Assembly: GCA_035566895.1 (NCBI GenBank)
Contig: DATMQA010000131.1
Location: forward strand, 8,166 to 72,165
Origin: DATMQA01 sp035566895
GTDB lineage: Bacteria > Verrucomicrobiota > Verrucomicrobiia > Limisphaerales > UBA8199
DNA length: 64,000 nt
Direction of reading: 5' to 3'
Part shown: positions 19,047 through 28,322 of the stretch, in pieces
Layout of the letters: each line of letters starts with the position of its first letter
Position numbering within the stretch: position 1 is the stretch's first letter
The notes under the pieces: generated by a model
What the model saw: only the letters and a program-made list of their open reading frames with translations
Database searches by the model: none
Told to the model about the DNA's origin: nothing
Translations under genes and position numbers: made by a program

Positions 19047-19595
19047 TGCGCAACGAAGTGCTATGAAGGCCATACGGCCTCGTGGGAGGACGAGCGGGGC
19101 AAAAAATGGGTGTTCTTCGCAAACCCGCTGCCCAAACTCCGGTGTCCTGCATCCTTCGAAAGCTGGCAGAATCCCTCCGCGTGGGAAGTGCTCAAACCCG
19201 CCGAAACTCTGGCGACCACCAACGAAGCCGTTTACGCCAAGCCTCACGCCGGTTCGATCGCCTGGAACTCTTTCCGCAAACACTGGGTTACAGTGTTCAT
19301 GGAAGCTCGGGGCAAACCCTCCGCCTTCGGCGAACTATGGTATGGCGAGGCCCCCGCGCCAACCGGCCCCTGGGGTCCCGCCGTCAAAATCCTGTCCCAC
19401 GAAAACTACACCTTTTACAATCCTCGGCTGCACCCCGAGTTCACACCGGCAGATTCGCCCATTCTCATCTTTGAAGGCACCTATACCCGGGAGTTTGCCG
19501 ACCGTCCGTCTCCCACACCGCGCTACGATTACAACCAAATCCTCTACCGTCTAGACCTGGATAGCCCGGCGTTGAAAGCAGCCGCGTCCAGCTAG
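19047..19595 (+). pseudogene. C-terminal remnant of a secreted beta-propeller-like (DUF4185-like) protein
   Basis: About 180 codons read as the end of a protein: YEGHTASWEDERGKKWVFFA, then NYTFYNPRLHPEF and a closing FEGTYTREF segment, typical of DUF4185/GH-like exported proteins of this phylum. There is no credible start: the frame is open upstream into the sulP start region but with unrelated sequence and no signal peptide. I read it as a 5'-deleted gene. The family name is from memory of similar endings and is tentative. Confidence 0.55.
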
Positions 19596-19598
19596 CCT

Positions 19599-19698
19599 AA
19601 AGGCTCACCTTACTGCACGTCCGTGCGGAAAGGTGTCGCTGGGAGGCCCTTCTTATTTTAAAGGTTCACCTCGGGTGTATGAGCAGGCAGGTGTCGCT
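19599..19698 (+). repeat. Pair of imperfect ~40-bp direct repeats
   Basis: Two units each begin AAAGG(C/T)TCACCT (19599-19610 and 19660-19671) and end AGGTGTCGCT (19631-19640 and 19689-19698), with diverged middles. They fill part of the 274-bp space between the gene remnant and the M13 peptidase. Function unknown. Confidence 0.45.
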
Positions 19699-19869
19699 TC
19701 ATAATCTTGCTCGCGGCAGTCTCAAGCGGGTCCTGAAGGAATCAAGATTATTTGGCTGCGAGCTTGACCCGAAGAAGACGCCGAATCAATGTGGTATCCC
19801 CTTGCTCGGTTTGGAACAGATGAGGAAGCCCTGAAGCCCTGCCTGTCAAACTGGAGAGGAAAGGCTTTT

Positions 19870-21966
19870 ATGAAAAAGTTGAATTGGTTTACGCGTGGCA
19901 TCGCCGGAACACTGATGGCTGCGTTTAGCGCCACCCCGGTACTGCCCGCGGCCGAAACACCGGCTGAGAGCGTGGCCTCGAAAGCAACGGGGGCGACAGA
20001 AAAGGCCCCTAAAGTCCCGCGGTTCTCGCTCGATTACATGGACCCGGCGGTCAAACCTGGCGCTGATTTTTACCGCTACGCTGATGGCAACTGGGTGAAA
20101 AACGATCCGGTGCCGCCGGACAAATCACGCTGGGGCGCTTTCATGGAGTTGCAGGAACGCAACTGGTACCTGATTCATCAAATCCTCGATGATGCGCTGG
20201 CCAGCAAACCCCAAACCAATTCGCCCACACAAAAAGTGGCTGACTTCTTCCGCTCGGCGATGGATACGAACCGGATCGAGGGGCTTAGCTTCAAACCGTT
20301 GCAGCCCGACCTCAAACGCATCGAAAACCTGAAAGGCGCTGAGGACCTGTTGCGCTTGCTGGCGGATTTCCATGCACGAGGCATCGATGCGGGGTTCAAT
20401 CGTTCAGCTTCCCCCGACGCAAAGAATAGCGAGGTTTATGCATTTTACCTCGGCCAGGGCGGACTGGGTCTGCCGGACCGCGATTATTACCTGACCGAGC
20501 GTTTTGCCAAACAGCGCGAGGCCTATGCCGCCCATGTCGCAAAAATGTTCACCCTGCTCGGTGAAGCCCCCGACGCTGCCAAAACCCACGCGGCGACGGT
20601 GCTCGAGTTGGAAACCGCGCTGGCCAAAGCCAGCAAATCGCGCGTTGAATTGCGCGACCCCATCGCCAATTATCACAAATTCACCGTGGCCGACATTGTC
20701 CGGGACTACCCGGACGCGCCGCTCCCCGTTTACCTGGCGGCCGCGGACCTCGGCAATCTTTCGGAAGTGATCATCCGCCAGCCGGAGTTTTTCAAGGCGC
20801 TCTATGCGCTGGCGACGCAGCGCCCGTTGGCGGATTGGAAAGTTTACCTCCGCTGGCATCTGCTGCGCGGCACCGCCCCCTACCTGCACGCGGCGGCCGA
20901 AGAGGAGTCCTTCGCCTTTTACGGGAAGGTGCTGCGCGAGCAACAGGTGCAGGAACCGCGCTGGCAACGCGCCGCGCGAGTCATCGATGGAGAAATCGGC
21001 GAAGCTCTCGGCCAGCTTTTCGTTGAACGGAATTTCCCGCCCGCCGCGCGCGCCCGGATGCTGGAGTTGGTGCAAAACCTGAAAGCTGTTTTCCACGATC
21101 GGCTCCAAAAAGCCGATTGGATGACGGACGCGACCCGGGCAAAAGCGCTCGCCAAATTCGAACGGTTCACCCAGAAGATCGGTTACCCAGACAAGTTCCG
21201 CGATTACTCGACGGTCGAGATTCGCCCGGATGATTTCCTGGGTAACGTTCAGCGCGCAGATGTCTTCGAGTCCCGGCGCGAGCTACGGCGGGTCGGGCAG
21301 CCCGTCGATAAGACGGAGTGGCACATGACGCCTGAAACCGTCAACGCCTACTTCAACCCATTACAAAACGAGATCGTGTTTCCCGCCGGCATTCTGCAAC
21401 CGCCATTTTTTGATATTGAGATGGACGACGCGGTCAATTACGGGGCCATTGGTGTGGTCATCGGCCATGAAATTACCCACGGCTATGATGATCAAGGCCG
21501 GAAATATGACTCCGAGGGCAATCTCAACGATTGGTGGACCGAAGCCGATGCAAAAGCTTTCGAGGCGCGCGCGCAGAAAGTCGTCGAGCAGTATAACGCT
21601 TACGAACCTTTGCCCGGGCTGCACGTGAATGGAGAGCTGACGTTGGGGGAGAACCTGGCCGACCTAGGCGGGACCAGCATTGCATACGAAGCGTTGCAGC
21701 GGGCGCTGGCCAAGAATCCTGCAAAGCGGAAAAAGATAGATGGGCTGACTCCGGAGCAGCGTTTTTTTATTTCACTCTCACAAGTGTGGCGCACCAATTG
21801 CCGCGAGGCTGAGGCGCGCCGCCTGGTGACGGTGGACCCGCATAGCCCGGGACAGTTCCGGGCCGTCGGACCACATGTGAACCAAAAGGAGTTTTATGAG
21901 GCGTTCGATATCAAAGAAGGCATGCCGATGTGGCGCGCGCCGGAACTGCGGGCGAAAATCTGGTAA
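19870..21966 (+). CDS. M13-family zinc metallopeptidase (neprilysin/PepO-like)
   Basis: Exported endopeptidase of 698 residues. The ATG at 19870 is chosen because it has a strong ribosome site GGAGAGGA nine bases upstream and gives a signal peptide (MKKLNWFTRGIAGTLMAAFS, cleavage likely after PAAE-type Ala). Zinc site: HEITH in VVIGHEITHGYDDQG near residue 530 and the third ligand Glu in LTLGENLADLGG. The N-terminal region DYMDPAVKPGADFYRYADGNWVK is the M13 lobe signature. Full length. Oligopeptide degradation in the periplasm is the usual role. Confidence 0.93.
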   Translation: MKKLNWFTRGIAGTLMAAFSATPVLPAAETPAESVASKATGATEKAPKVPRFSLDYMDPAVKPGADFYRYADGNWVKNDPVPPDKSRWGAFMELQERNWYLIHQILDDALASKPQTNSPTQKVADFFRSAMDTNRIEGLSFKPLQPDLKRIENLKGAEDLLRLLADFHARGIDAGFNRSASPDAKNSEVYAFYLGQGGLGLPDRDYYLTERFAKQREAYAAHVAKMFTLLGEAPDAAKTHAATVLELETALAKASKSRVELRDPIANYHKFTVADIVRDYPDAPLPVYLAAADLGNLSEVIIRQPEFFKALYALATQRPLADWKVYLRWHLLRGTAPYLHAAAEEESFAFYGKVLREQQVQEPRWQRAARVIDGEIGEALGQLFVERNFPPAARARMLELVQNLKAVFHDRLQKADWMTDATRAKALAKFERFTQKIGYPDKFRDYSTVEIRPDDFLGNVQRADVFESRRELRRVGQPVDKTEWHMTPETVNAYFNPLQNEIVFPAGILQPPFFDIEMDDAVNYGAIGVVIGHEITHGYDDQGRKYDSEGNLNDWWTEADAKAFEARAQKVVEQYNAYEPLPGLHVNGELTLGENLADLGGTSIAYEALQRALAKNPAKRKKIDGLTPEQRFFISLSQVWRTNCREAEARRLVTVDPHSPGQFRAVGPHVNQKEFYEAFDIKEGMPMWRAPELRAKIW

Positions 21967-22034
21967 GAGGTGGCCTGCAGATAACGCCGATTGACACCGA
22001 GGTCTTTTAAGCGGAGTGCCTCCAGCACCCTCTC

Positions 22035-23360
22035 TCAGCCGGCCGCCCCCGCATATTTTGAAAAGGCCACGCCCTCGATTTCCACCAGCAAGTCCGGCCG
22101 ACACACATCCCCCACCGCGTAAATCGCCGGTACCGACCCGACCCGCCGTTCACAAATGGCCCGGCATTTTTGGAAATCCCCTGCGCGCTTGAGATACGCC
22201 CGGATTTTAGCGAGATCGGCCAGTCCCGCTCCCGCGCCTTTGACGCCATGCGCCGCAAAGTTCTCCGGCGCGATCAGCCGTTCGATGTTGTCAATGGTCT
22301 GTTCGGTTTGCTTTTCAACGTCGCCGAGGAACCGGCTTTCCGCGTTCACAATGCTGGCAGTGCCTGAAACCCAAGTAGTCGCGTAATGGCCCAGCACCAG
22401 CGCCATCGCTCGCGAAAACTTAGGGCTTTGCGGTATGCACCCTGGGCGATAGGCGTAGGCGGGTGTCTGCTAGGGATTCTCCAGCGGCACCACAAAGGCA
22501 TCCTTGCGGTTGGTTTGCAAGGTCATGCAGCTTGCCACCAGGCCCGCGCGGCACATCCCGATGCCCGTGCTGGCCGGGTAAACGGCGTGGGTATCCTGCC
22601 CAGGCCCGTCGTGACACCGGAGCGACGCACAAAACTGAATATCCCGGTAAAAATCGCTCCGAGCACGGTTCAATTCCCCGTAACGTTGTGTCCCATCATC
22701 CGTCTGCGTGATCCCGCCTAAATAGAACCAGGTCCGCACCACATGCTCGAACCCGCTGCCGGCCCGTTCCAACTCGCCTCGCATCCGCTCCAGGGCCGCG
22801 ATCGATTGTCCATAAACGCGGCCACTCGCCGGCTCAATCCCGGCGCAGTAAACCCAGCGGACGCTGTCATAGCTGACGGCCAGGGTATTGGGTCCGTAAT
22901 GCTCCACGCGCACCGAACGCCCGCCGATTGCCCAAGCCTCCAGCACGAGCGCGGCCCCCGAGCAGGGAGCCTGAAAAACGAAATTGGTGACCGGCGGTTG
23001 GCCATCGAAGCATGCCGCCAGAATCGCTTCGCATTCCCTCCGGTCAGACCGGTCGCGGAGGAATATGGTTTGCGCCGTCATCGTCATCGGCTGGGTTTGC
23101 CGCTCCAGCACCGACCGCGCCGCCGCGAACACCTCCCGGGTCTGCTCCCCAAAGCCTCCGCGCCCCTTCGGTGTCAGCATCAGGGCCACGCGCGCCGAAT
23201 CGCCCAAATCAATAAAAGAGGACTCCTCGCGGGGTGCCACGTCCAGCCCGCCTTTCAAAGTGCTTGCGCGCGGTGCTCCCACCGGCGCGAGCAAAACGCG
23301 CCCGCGCAAAGCTTTACTCCCCTTCACGCGTCGGGGCTCACCCGCCAAAGTCGCAGACAT
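22035..23360 (-). pseudogene. Double RidA/YjgF-like protein gene split by an in-frame TAG
   Basis: The first 296 codons (23360 down) end at TAG (22470-22472) right after FVVPLENP; reading straight through in the same frame gives QTPAYAYRPG, then SPKFSRAM and ATTWVSGTASI, the expected continuation of a RidA/chorismatase-like fold down to 22035. Without the stop the protein would be about 441 residues with two RidA-like modules (about 45-155 and 160-420). A point nonsense mutation, an assembly error or readthrough are all possible; the downstream part also contains an ATG at 22406. Function of the intact family is not clear; deaminase-like or chorismatase-like chemistry is possible. Confidence 0.75.
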
Positions 23361-23493
23361 AATTTATATCTATGGAGCAGACCAGGACCGTTCCCGCCAT
23401 GCTTCAACTGGCTTAATAGACGTAAGAAGCCGCCGCTTGTTTCACCTCCAGGCGAGTTTTTAATAAGGCTAATTGGAAAGGTAAGCCAGCCTT

Positions 23494-24309
23494 TTACAAC
23501 TCAAATACCCGCCGCAAATACTCCAGGCTTTGGCTGGCAATGACCTCGGGGCCTTCCTCGAACTTAAACACTTCGACGGAAATATAACCACCATACCCTG
23601 TTTCCCTCAAGGCAGCGGCGATGGGTTTGAAATCGACCTCGCCGAAGCCAGGCCCTTTCAGATTCCGGTCATTCGCGTGGAAGTGGGCAAAATGCGGCCA
23701 GGATTCGTGGATGAGTTGCGGGATGGGCTTGACCTCGGCGCACATCGCCTTCACGTCGAGGATGATCTTGAAATTGGGCGAGCGCAGCGGCGCCACAAAC
23801 TGAATCGCTTCAGCGGCGGTGTTGATGAAATTCGTCTCGGCGGGCGACAGCGGCTCGAGGCAGAGCGTGATCTGGCGCTGCTCCGCGCGGGCGACCGCCG
23901 GTCGGAATGTTTCACTTGCCCAGGCCCAGCCTTGCTCGCGTGAAACCCCCGGCAACAGGCTCCGTTGTTTAGGAGAACCGGTCACCATCACTTTGCCGCC
24001 CAGATCGGCGCAGAAATCCACCAGGTGGCAAAAATAATTGGCCGTTCGCTGGCGCACGACCGGGTCGGGATGGTTGATATAGAGTCCCTCCGGCTTGACC
24101 AGCAGCCAATGGATGCCGGCGATTTCAATACCATTTCGCTCCGCCGCTTTGCGAATGCGTTGCCGCTCCCCAGTGGGAATGTCGGTGACTGAATCGGCGA
24201 GGGTGAACGGAGCGATTTCCACGCCCTGGTATCCCACGCGGGCGGCGTAAGCAAAGACATCTTCGATTTTCCAGCCGCGGAAGATCTCATTACAAATCGC
24301 GAATTTCAT
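23494..24309 (-). CDS. Sugar phosphate isomerase/epimerase-like TIM barrel (AP-endonuclease 2 superfamily)
   Basis: 271 residues starting MKFAICNEIFRGWKIEDVF. Family features are GVEIAPFTLAD, the metal-binding Glu in CLEPLSPAETN, the Asp/His in ILDVKAMCAE and HFHANDRN, and the C-terminal Glu of YISVEVFKFEEGPE. Such proteins in this phylum are commonly annotated as hydroxypyruvate isomerase or xylose-isomerase-like; substrate unknown. The ATG at 24309 fits better than one 36 bases upstream. It follows the broken RidA gene's promoter region; the two are on the same strand, 133 bp apart. Confidence 0.85.
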   Translation of the reverse strand: MKFAICNEIFRGWKIEDVFAYAARVGYQGVEIAPFTLADSVTDIPTGERQRIRKAAERNGIEIAGIHWLLVKPEGLYINHPDPVVRQRTANYFCHLVDFCADLGGKVMVTGSPKQRSLLPGVSREQGWAWASETFRPAVARAEQRQITLCLEPLSPAETNFINTAAEAIQFVAPLRSPNFKIILDVKAMCAEVKPIPQLIHESWPHFAHFHANDRNLKGPGFGEVDFKPIAAALRETGYGGYISVEVFKFEEGPEVIASQSLEYLRRVFEL

Positions 24310-24499
24310 CGGGCGAAGATGGTGAGATTCAGTGTTCAGGTTCAAGGTGAATGCGCGTGAGCCTCACGCACAGTGCGTGAAAATCACGCTGGTCACTCCT
24401 TCCTAAATGGCTTTTTGCCCCTAAGCCCTGCACGTTTCGAGTTGAAGGGGTCATGTGGGGGTCATGTGGCATTGTTAATGCTCTCTCGTCTTGCAAGGC

Positions 24500-25639
24500 A
24501 TGAAAACTAATCAGGCCCGCAGTAAAATCCGCGCGTTTACCTTGATCGAATTGCTTTGTGTCATCGCCATCATTGGTATTTTGGCGGCCCTGCTGTTGCC
24601 TGCGCTAGAGCAGGCGCGGGCTCGGGCCAAGCGAATCCAGTGCGAAAGCCAGCTTCGGCAAGTCGGCCTGGCATTTCAGAGCTTTGCGCATGATCATAAC
24701 GGGCAGTTTCCGATGGCGATCCCGGCCAGCGCAGGGGGCTCGCGTGAATTCGTCCAGAACGCTACCCGGATCGAGGGAGAGTTTTATTTCGCCTTTCGCC
24801 ATTTCCAGGTATTGTCCAACGAACTTGTCACACCCAAGCTGCTGGTTTGCCCCGCTGACACGCGCCCGCCGGGCACGAACTTCGAAACGCTCCGGAATGA
24901 AAACGTCAGCTATTTCGTGGCAGTCAACTCGGAGTATGGCCGGTCCGAATCCATCCTGGCCGGCGACCGCAATATTACCAATGATTGGGTTTCACCGGCG
25001 ACGACGGTCCACCTGGGCGCGAACTACGCGCTGCGTTGGACCGAAGAGTTGCACCAGTTCAAGGGTAACTTGCTGTTCGCCGATGGCAGCGTGCAACAGG
25101 AGAACACCCCGGGCCTGACCGCTGCCAGGAATCAGATTCCGCCGGTCGCGGAATTCGCATTGCCTTCCGTTCGCTCATCGGGCGGCAATGCCCCGAACGG
25201 CTCGAGTATCTTCGGCGGTCCGGGCGCACCTGCCTCCGCGCCGGGCAATGGTCCGGGGGCGCTTGCGTCCGCGCCAGGCGGTGGAAACCCGGCTTCTGCC
25301 GCGGGCCGACCCCCTGGCGGAGCGGGCGTGGCTACCACCGCAAAGACATCGCAGATGATTGCAACCGAGCCCCCGCCCCAGCCCGTTGCTCCGCCACCAC
25401 CGCAAAGCGAAAAACCTTCTACAAACGTCGTTCCTGGCGGCGGTTCCACAACCAAACCTCCAACCGAGGATTCGAGCATGTCTCCCTTTGGCCTATGGCT
25501 GGCTGCCCTGACGGATGGGTTGGTTCGGAAAGGCACCTGGCTGCTTTACCTGCTCTTGCTGCTCCTTGTCGTTGCCGCGGTCGTAGCACGCAATGTGTCA
25601 CAGGGCAAAAAAAAGAAAAGAGCATCTCAGTCGCGGTGA
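24500..25639 (+). CDS. Type II secretion-like pseudopilin with a C-terminal membrane anchor
   Basis: 379 residues. The N-terminus has the prepilin signal [20 protein letters not shown] with the +5 Glu, so a prepilin peptidase should cut before F. A globular part (about 40-215) shows the verrucomicrobial/planctomycete features [10 protein letters not shown] and LLFADGSVQ. Then comes a 115-residue Pro/Gly/Ala/Ser-rich linker and, unusually, a second membrane span near the end ([16 protein letters not shown]) with a basic tail. It is alone, without other gsp/pil genes. ATG at 24500 chosen over a TTG nine bases upstream. Confidence 0.85.
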   Translation: MKTNQARSKIRAFTLIELLCVIAIIGILAALLLPALEQARARAKRIQCESQLRQVGLAFQSFAHDHNGQFPMAIPASAGGSREFVQNATRIEGEFYFAFRHFQVLSNELVTPKLLVCPADTRPPGTNFETLRNENVSYFVAVNSEYGRSESILAGDRNITNDWVSPATTVHLGANYALRWTEELHQFKGNLLFADGSVQQENTPGLTAARNQIPPVAEFALPSVRSSGGNAPNGSSIFGGPGAPASAPGNGPGALASAPGGGNPASAAGRPPGGAGVATTAKTSQMIATEPPPQPVAPPPPQSEKPSTNVVPGGGSTTKPPTEDSSMSPFGLWLAALTDGLVRKGTWLLYLLLLLLVVAAVVARNVSQGKKKKRASQSR

Positions 25640-26161
25640 AGGCTTTCCCCCTCGAGGACAAATTGGCTCTTTCCACGCTGGAAGCCTTTTTCGCCTCTCC
25701 CGTCTTCGCTGTTAACCCTCTCAGTCGAGCTCCTCCGACAACGTAACCTGCGGCGGCTCGGCTGCCAGCGTCCCCAGCTTGCCCAGCATACCCTGCACGT
25801 GCGCGGTTTGCAGATGCTGGTCCACGAATGAGCCCGGGAAGGAGGTTGGGCTTCCTGGGAGCGCCGCCACGACTCGCGGCAAGCTTTCCCAAGCCCGGAA
25901 CCGGAAAGGAGAACAAATGAGATGGTTGAGTTCGATTTTTGTTCCCGGCGGCTTGAAGATTTCGCCTGTCAAACTTGTTGACTGATGGCAGTCGGTGAAG
26001 TCCCTTGGGGGTAAGAGATGCGTTTTGCAAGCTCGAGGAATGAAGACCAAAACGATTCAACAGGCGGTTACCTTCAAGACTTCTCCGAGGCAGATTCATG
26101 AGACCCTCATGGATTCGAGGAAGCACTCGGCCCATTCCGGCGAGAGAGCCAACATCGCAAG
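25640..26161. other. 522-bp gap, no intact gene
   Basis: Between the pseudopilin and cyclase genes. The only coding signal is the short ABM-like tail on the minus strand at 25721-25828 (separate entry). The remainder shows no repeat, hairpin or promoter I can support. Confidence 0.5.
25721..25828 (-). pseudogene. C-terminal tail of an antibiotic-biosynthesis-monooxygenase (ABM) domain
   Basis: The last 35 codons of a minus-strand frame read VDQHLQTAHVQGMLGKLGTL, followed by AAEPPQVTLSEELD, which matches the closing helix and strand of small ABM/YgiN-like proteins (H-x-x-T-x-H-x-Q then a PPxV strand). The preceding sequence in that frame is unrelated and no start is present. A gene remnant is the simplest reading; assignment rests on a short motif. 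Confidence 0.4.
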
Positions 26162-27346
26162 ATGACGGCTCCAGATCCAAGCGGAGTTATCGAATGGCTG
26201 GCCGGCGGCGCGCGCTCAGGTAGGGAATCGCACCAAGTCCTGGCGGAATTGTGTGAACGTCTTTGCGCCTGCGGAGTCCCGCTTTGGCACGCCGAGGTAT
26301 TCGTCCGAACACTGCACCCACAGGTCACGGGCCGCCATTTCAAGTGGAAGGCCGGTACCGACGCCGAAGTGACCGCGGTACCATTCGAGTTGTTCGATAC
26401 AGAGGAGTTTAGACAAAATCCGATCGCTCATGTCTGTCTCGAAGGGGTCGCGATTCGGCGGAAACCGGCAGACAACAGCAGGCCAGTCGCTTTTCCGGCA
26501 CTCGGGAAATTGTTTGAGAAAGGGGTAACTGAGTTTCTGGCCGCGCCATTGGTATTTACGGATGGTGAGGTTCATGCGGCGGTTTGGACGACCCGCCAGG
26601 CTGAGGGATTTACCAAGGCCCAGATTTCAGCGATCGAGGCCATCATGCCTCCGCTGGCAAGGGTGGCAGAGGTGCGCGCTCTGCGCCGAACCGCCACGAA
26701 CCTGCTGGACACCTATCTGGGAAATCATACGGGCGAGCGAATTCTGGCCGGGCAAGTTCGTCGCGGCCATGTCGAGAGCATTCACGCGGCGATATGGCTT
26801 TCCGATCTGCGCGGTTTCACGGGGCTGACTGACCGGCTGGCGCCACGAAAGGTGGTCGAGGTGCTTAACCGCTACTTTGATTGCCAGGTTCCGGCAATCC
26901 GGAAGCGCAGCGGCGAAGTGCTGAAATTTATGGGTGACGGCCTGCTGGCAATATTCCCGATTCCGGGAAACAACGGTGATCCGAGGAAAGTCTGCACAGC
27001 GGCACTAGAGGCCGGGCTGGAGGCGCGAGCGAATGTTGCGGCGTGCGAGTGGTCCAGCCTGGATGAGCACATTGGGCCGATTCGTTTTGGACTGGCACTG
27101 CACGTGGGCGAAGTGCTCTACGGTAATATTGGCGGCGGGGATCGCCTGGATTTCACTTGTATTGGCCCGGCCATAAATCTGGCAGCGCGTCTCGAGAAGT
27201 TTACGGCAACTGAGGGGCGGGTGATCGTAACGTCCGAAACATTTGCGCGGCATTGCCAATTCCCACTGGAGCCGGTCGGAGAATTTCCCATTCGCGGTTT
27301 GGACGCACGTCAAATGGTGTTCGGCCTTCCCGACGAACCTGGCTGA
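26162..27346 (+). CDS. Class III adenylate cyclase with N-terminal GAF-like domain
   Basis: 394 residues, soluble. Residues about 15-165 look like a GAF sensor; the catalytic domain (about 205-390) has the first metal Asp in WLSDLRGFTGLTDRL, the second in KFMGDGLLAIF, with the Lys of LKFMGD and the Asp of RLDFTCIGPAINLAARLE specifying adenine, plus the conserved N and R of the last helix. All catalytic residues are present, so cAMP synthesis is expected. It is isolated, between decayed genes. An N-terminal GAF input implies response to a small ligand (inference). Confidence 0.88.
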   Translation: MTAPDPSGVIEWLAGGARSGRESHQVLAELCERLCACGVPLWHAEVFVRTLHPQVTGRHFKWKAGTDAEVTAVPFELFDTEEFRQNPIAHVCLEGVAIRRKPADNSRPVAFPALGKLFEKGVTEFLAAPLVFTDGEVHAAVWTTRQAEGFTKAQISAIEAIMPPLARVAEVRALRRTATNLLDTYLGNHTGERILAGQVRRGHVESIHAAIWLSDLRGFTGLTDRLAPRKVVEVLNRYFDCQVPAIRKRSGEVLKFMGDGLLAIFPIPGNNGDPRKVCTAALEAGLEARANVAACEWSSLDEHIGPIRFGLALHVGEVLYGNIGGGDRLDFTCIGPAINLAARLEKFTATEGRVIVTSETFARHCQFPLEPVGEFPIRGLDARQMVFGLPDEPG

Positions 27347-27403
27347 CAAGGCACAGGGTCGGCCGCACGGAGGGTGAGTTTTCCGGCTGCTGGCAGGGGC
27401 GAA

Positions 27404-27874
27404 TCAGCCGCCGACTTCGGCACGGGCTTCGGCCGCCAAAGGGGTGCTCAAGTAACGTTCCCCAGTCGAACAGGCTGCCGCCACGATCATTTTGCCCTTG
27501 TTCTCCGGGCGTCTGGCTACTTCGAGAGCGGCCCAAACGTTCGCGCCCGAGGAGATGCCCGCGAGAATGCCTTCGTCTTTGGCCAGCCGGCGTGCCATCG
27601 CAAAAGCATTGTCGTTCGTCACTTGAATACACTCGACAATCTGCGGCCTGCCTTTGGAGTCTTTCAAATGGAGGTTCTTGGGAATAAACCCGCCGCCCAG
27701 GCCTTGAATCTTGTGGGGGCCGGGCTTGAGGGGCAGGCCGGCGAGCGTTTGTGAAATTACTGGTGAATCTTTCGGCTCCACCGCGATGGCCTCGAATGAG
27801 GGCTTACGCGGCTTGATGACCTCCACGCAACCCGTAATGGTACCGCCGGTCCCGACTCCCGAAATCAAAATGTC
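27404..27874 (-). pseudogene. cysK: Cysteine synthase, C-terminal half only
   Basis: The frame begins at DILISGVGTGGTITGCVEV, the middle of the O-acetylserine sulfhydrylase fold, and runs to a natural end (STPLAAEARAEVGG). The PLP-binding lysine, the substrate loop and the first ~165 residues are missing; a TGA sits immediately before the first homologous codon (27875-27877) and the sequence beyond is unrelated. The protein could not be active alone. The break lies 14 bp from a perfect palindrome. Confidence 0.85.
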
Positions 27875-27887
27875 TCAAAGAACCACA

Positions 27888-27908
27888 ATATATCGCACTG
27901 CGATATAT
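27888..27908. promoter_or_regulatory. Perfect 10-bp palindrome (candidate operator)
   Basis: ATATATCGCA, one base, then TGCGATATAT. It lacks a T-run and has the size of a dimeric regulator's operator. No gene now starts from it; it may belong to whatever replaced or deleted the front of cysK. Confidence 0.4.
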
Positions 27909-28040
27909 GTCAAATCGGTGAGGGCGGGTTATCAACCGAAGACGTCTCAGGAAGCTTCACCCAAGGCGCGGAGACATACTCGGGGGTTGGCTTGGAATGA
28001 AGGCGTTGTTTATGTGCAACCGCGAGGGGAAGTTTTCTAA

Positions 28041-28160
28041 CGGTACAGAGCGGTATTTAGCGGTATTTAATGAGATTTCGCGGTATTTCGAGGCACTTTC
28101 GTGGTATTTCGTGTGACTTTGGTGGTATTTCGTGAACCTTAGCGGGATTCGGTGAGCGGG
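28041..28160 (+). repeat. Degenerate 20-21-bp tandem repeat
   Basis: About six units built on CGGTATTT: starts at 28041, 28061, 28081, 28102, 28123 and 28144, the middle ones with (C/T)GGTATTTCG and 21-bp spacing. Read on the minus strand the units give a HEIPxK-like heptapeptide, but there is no credible gene there. Confidence 0.65.
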
Positions 28161-28322
28161 GTTCAAGCGCCCAACGCTTATGGAACCCCAAGGAGAATCG
28201 GGGGCATTTATTGTGCCTAAAATGACGCAAAAGGCCGCGCCGCCTGGAACGGAGGGTGGGAACTAAGCGTCCAGATCGTGCCACACCTTGCTTCATGACC
28301 TCATAACGGCGACAATAGGCGG

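Larger units (their letters stand above)
27875..28322. other. 448-bp noncoding stretch at the cysK break
   Basis: Between the truncated cysK and the DNA glycosylase gene. It contains the palindrome at 27888-27908 and the ~21-bp tandem repeat at 28041-28160 (separate entries). No gene is supported. Confidence 0.6.

Noticed and set aside
25419..26180. 253-codon minus-strand frame over the pseudopilin end
   Set aside because: Low-quality frame opposing the pseudopilin and cyclase starts; only a short ABM-like tail in another frame is credible.
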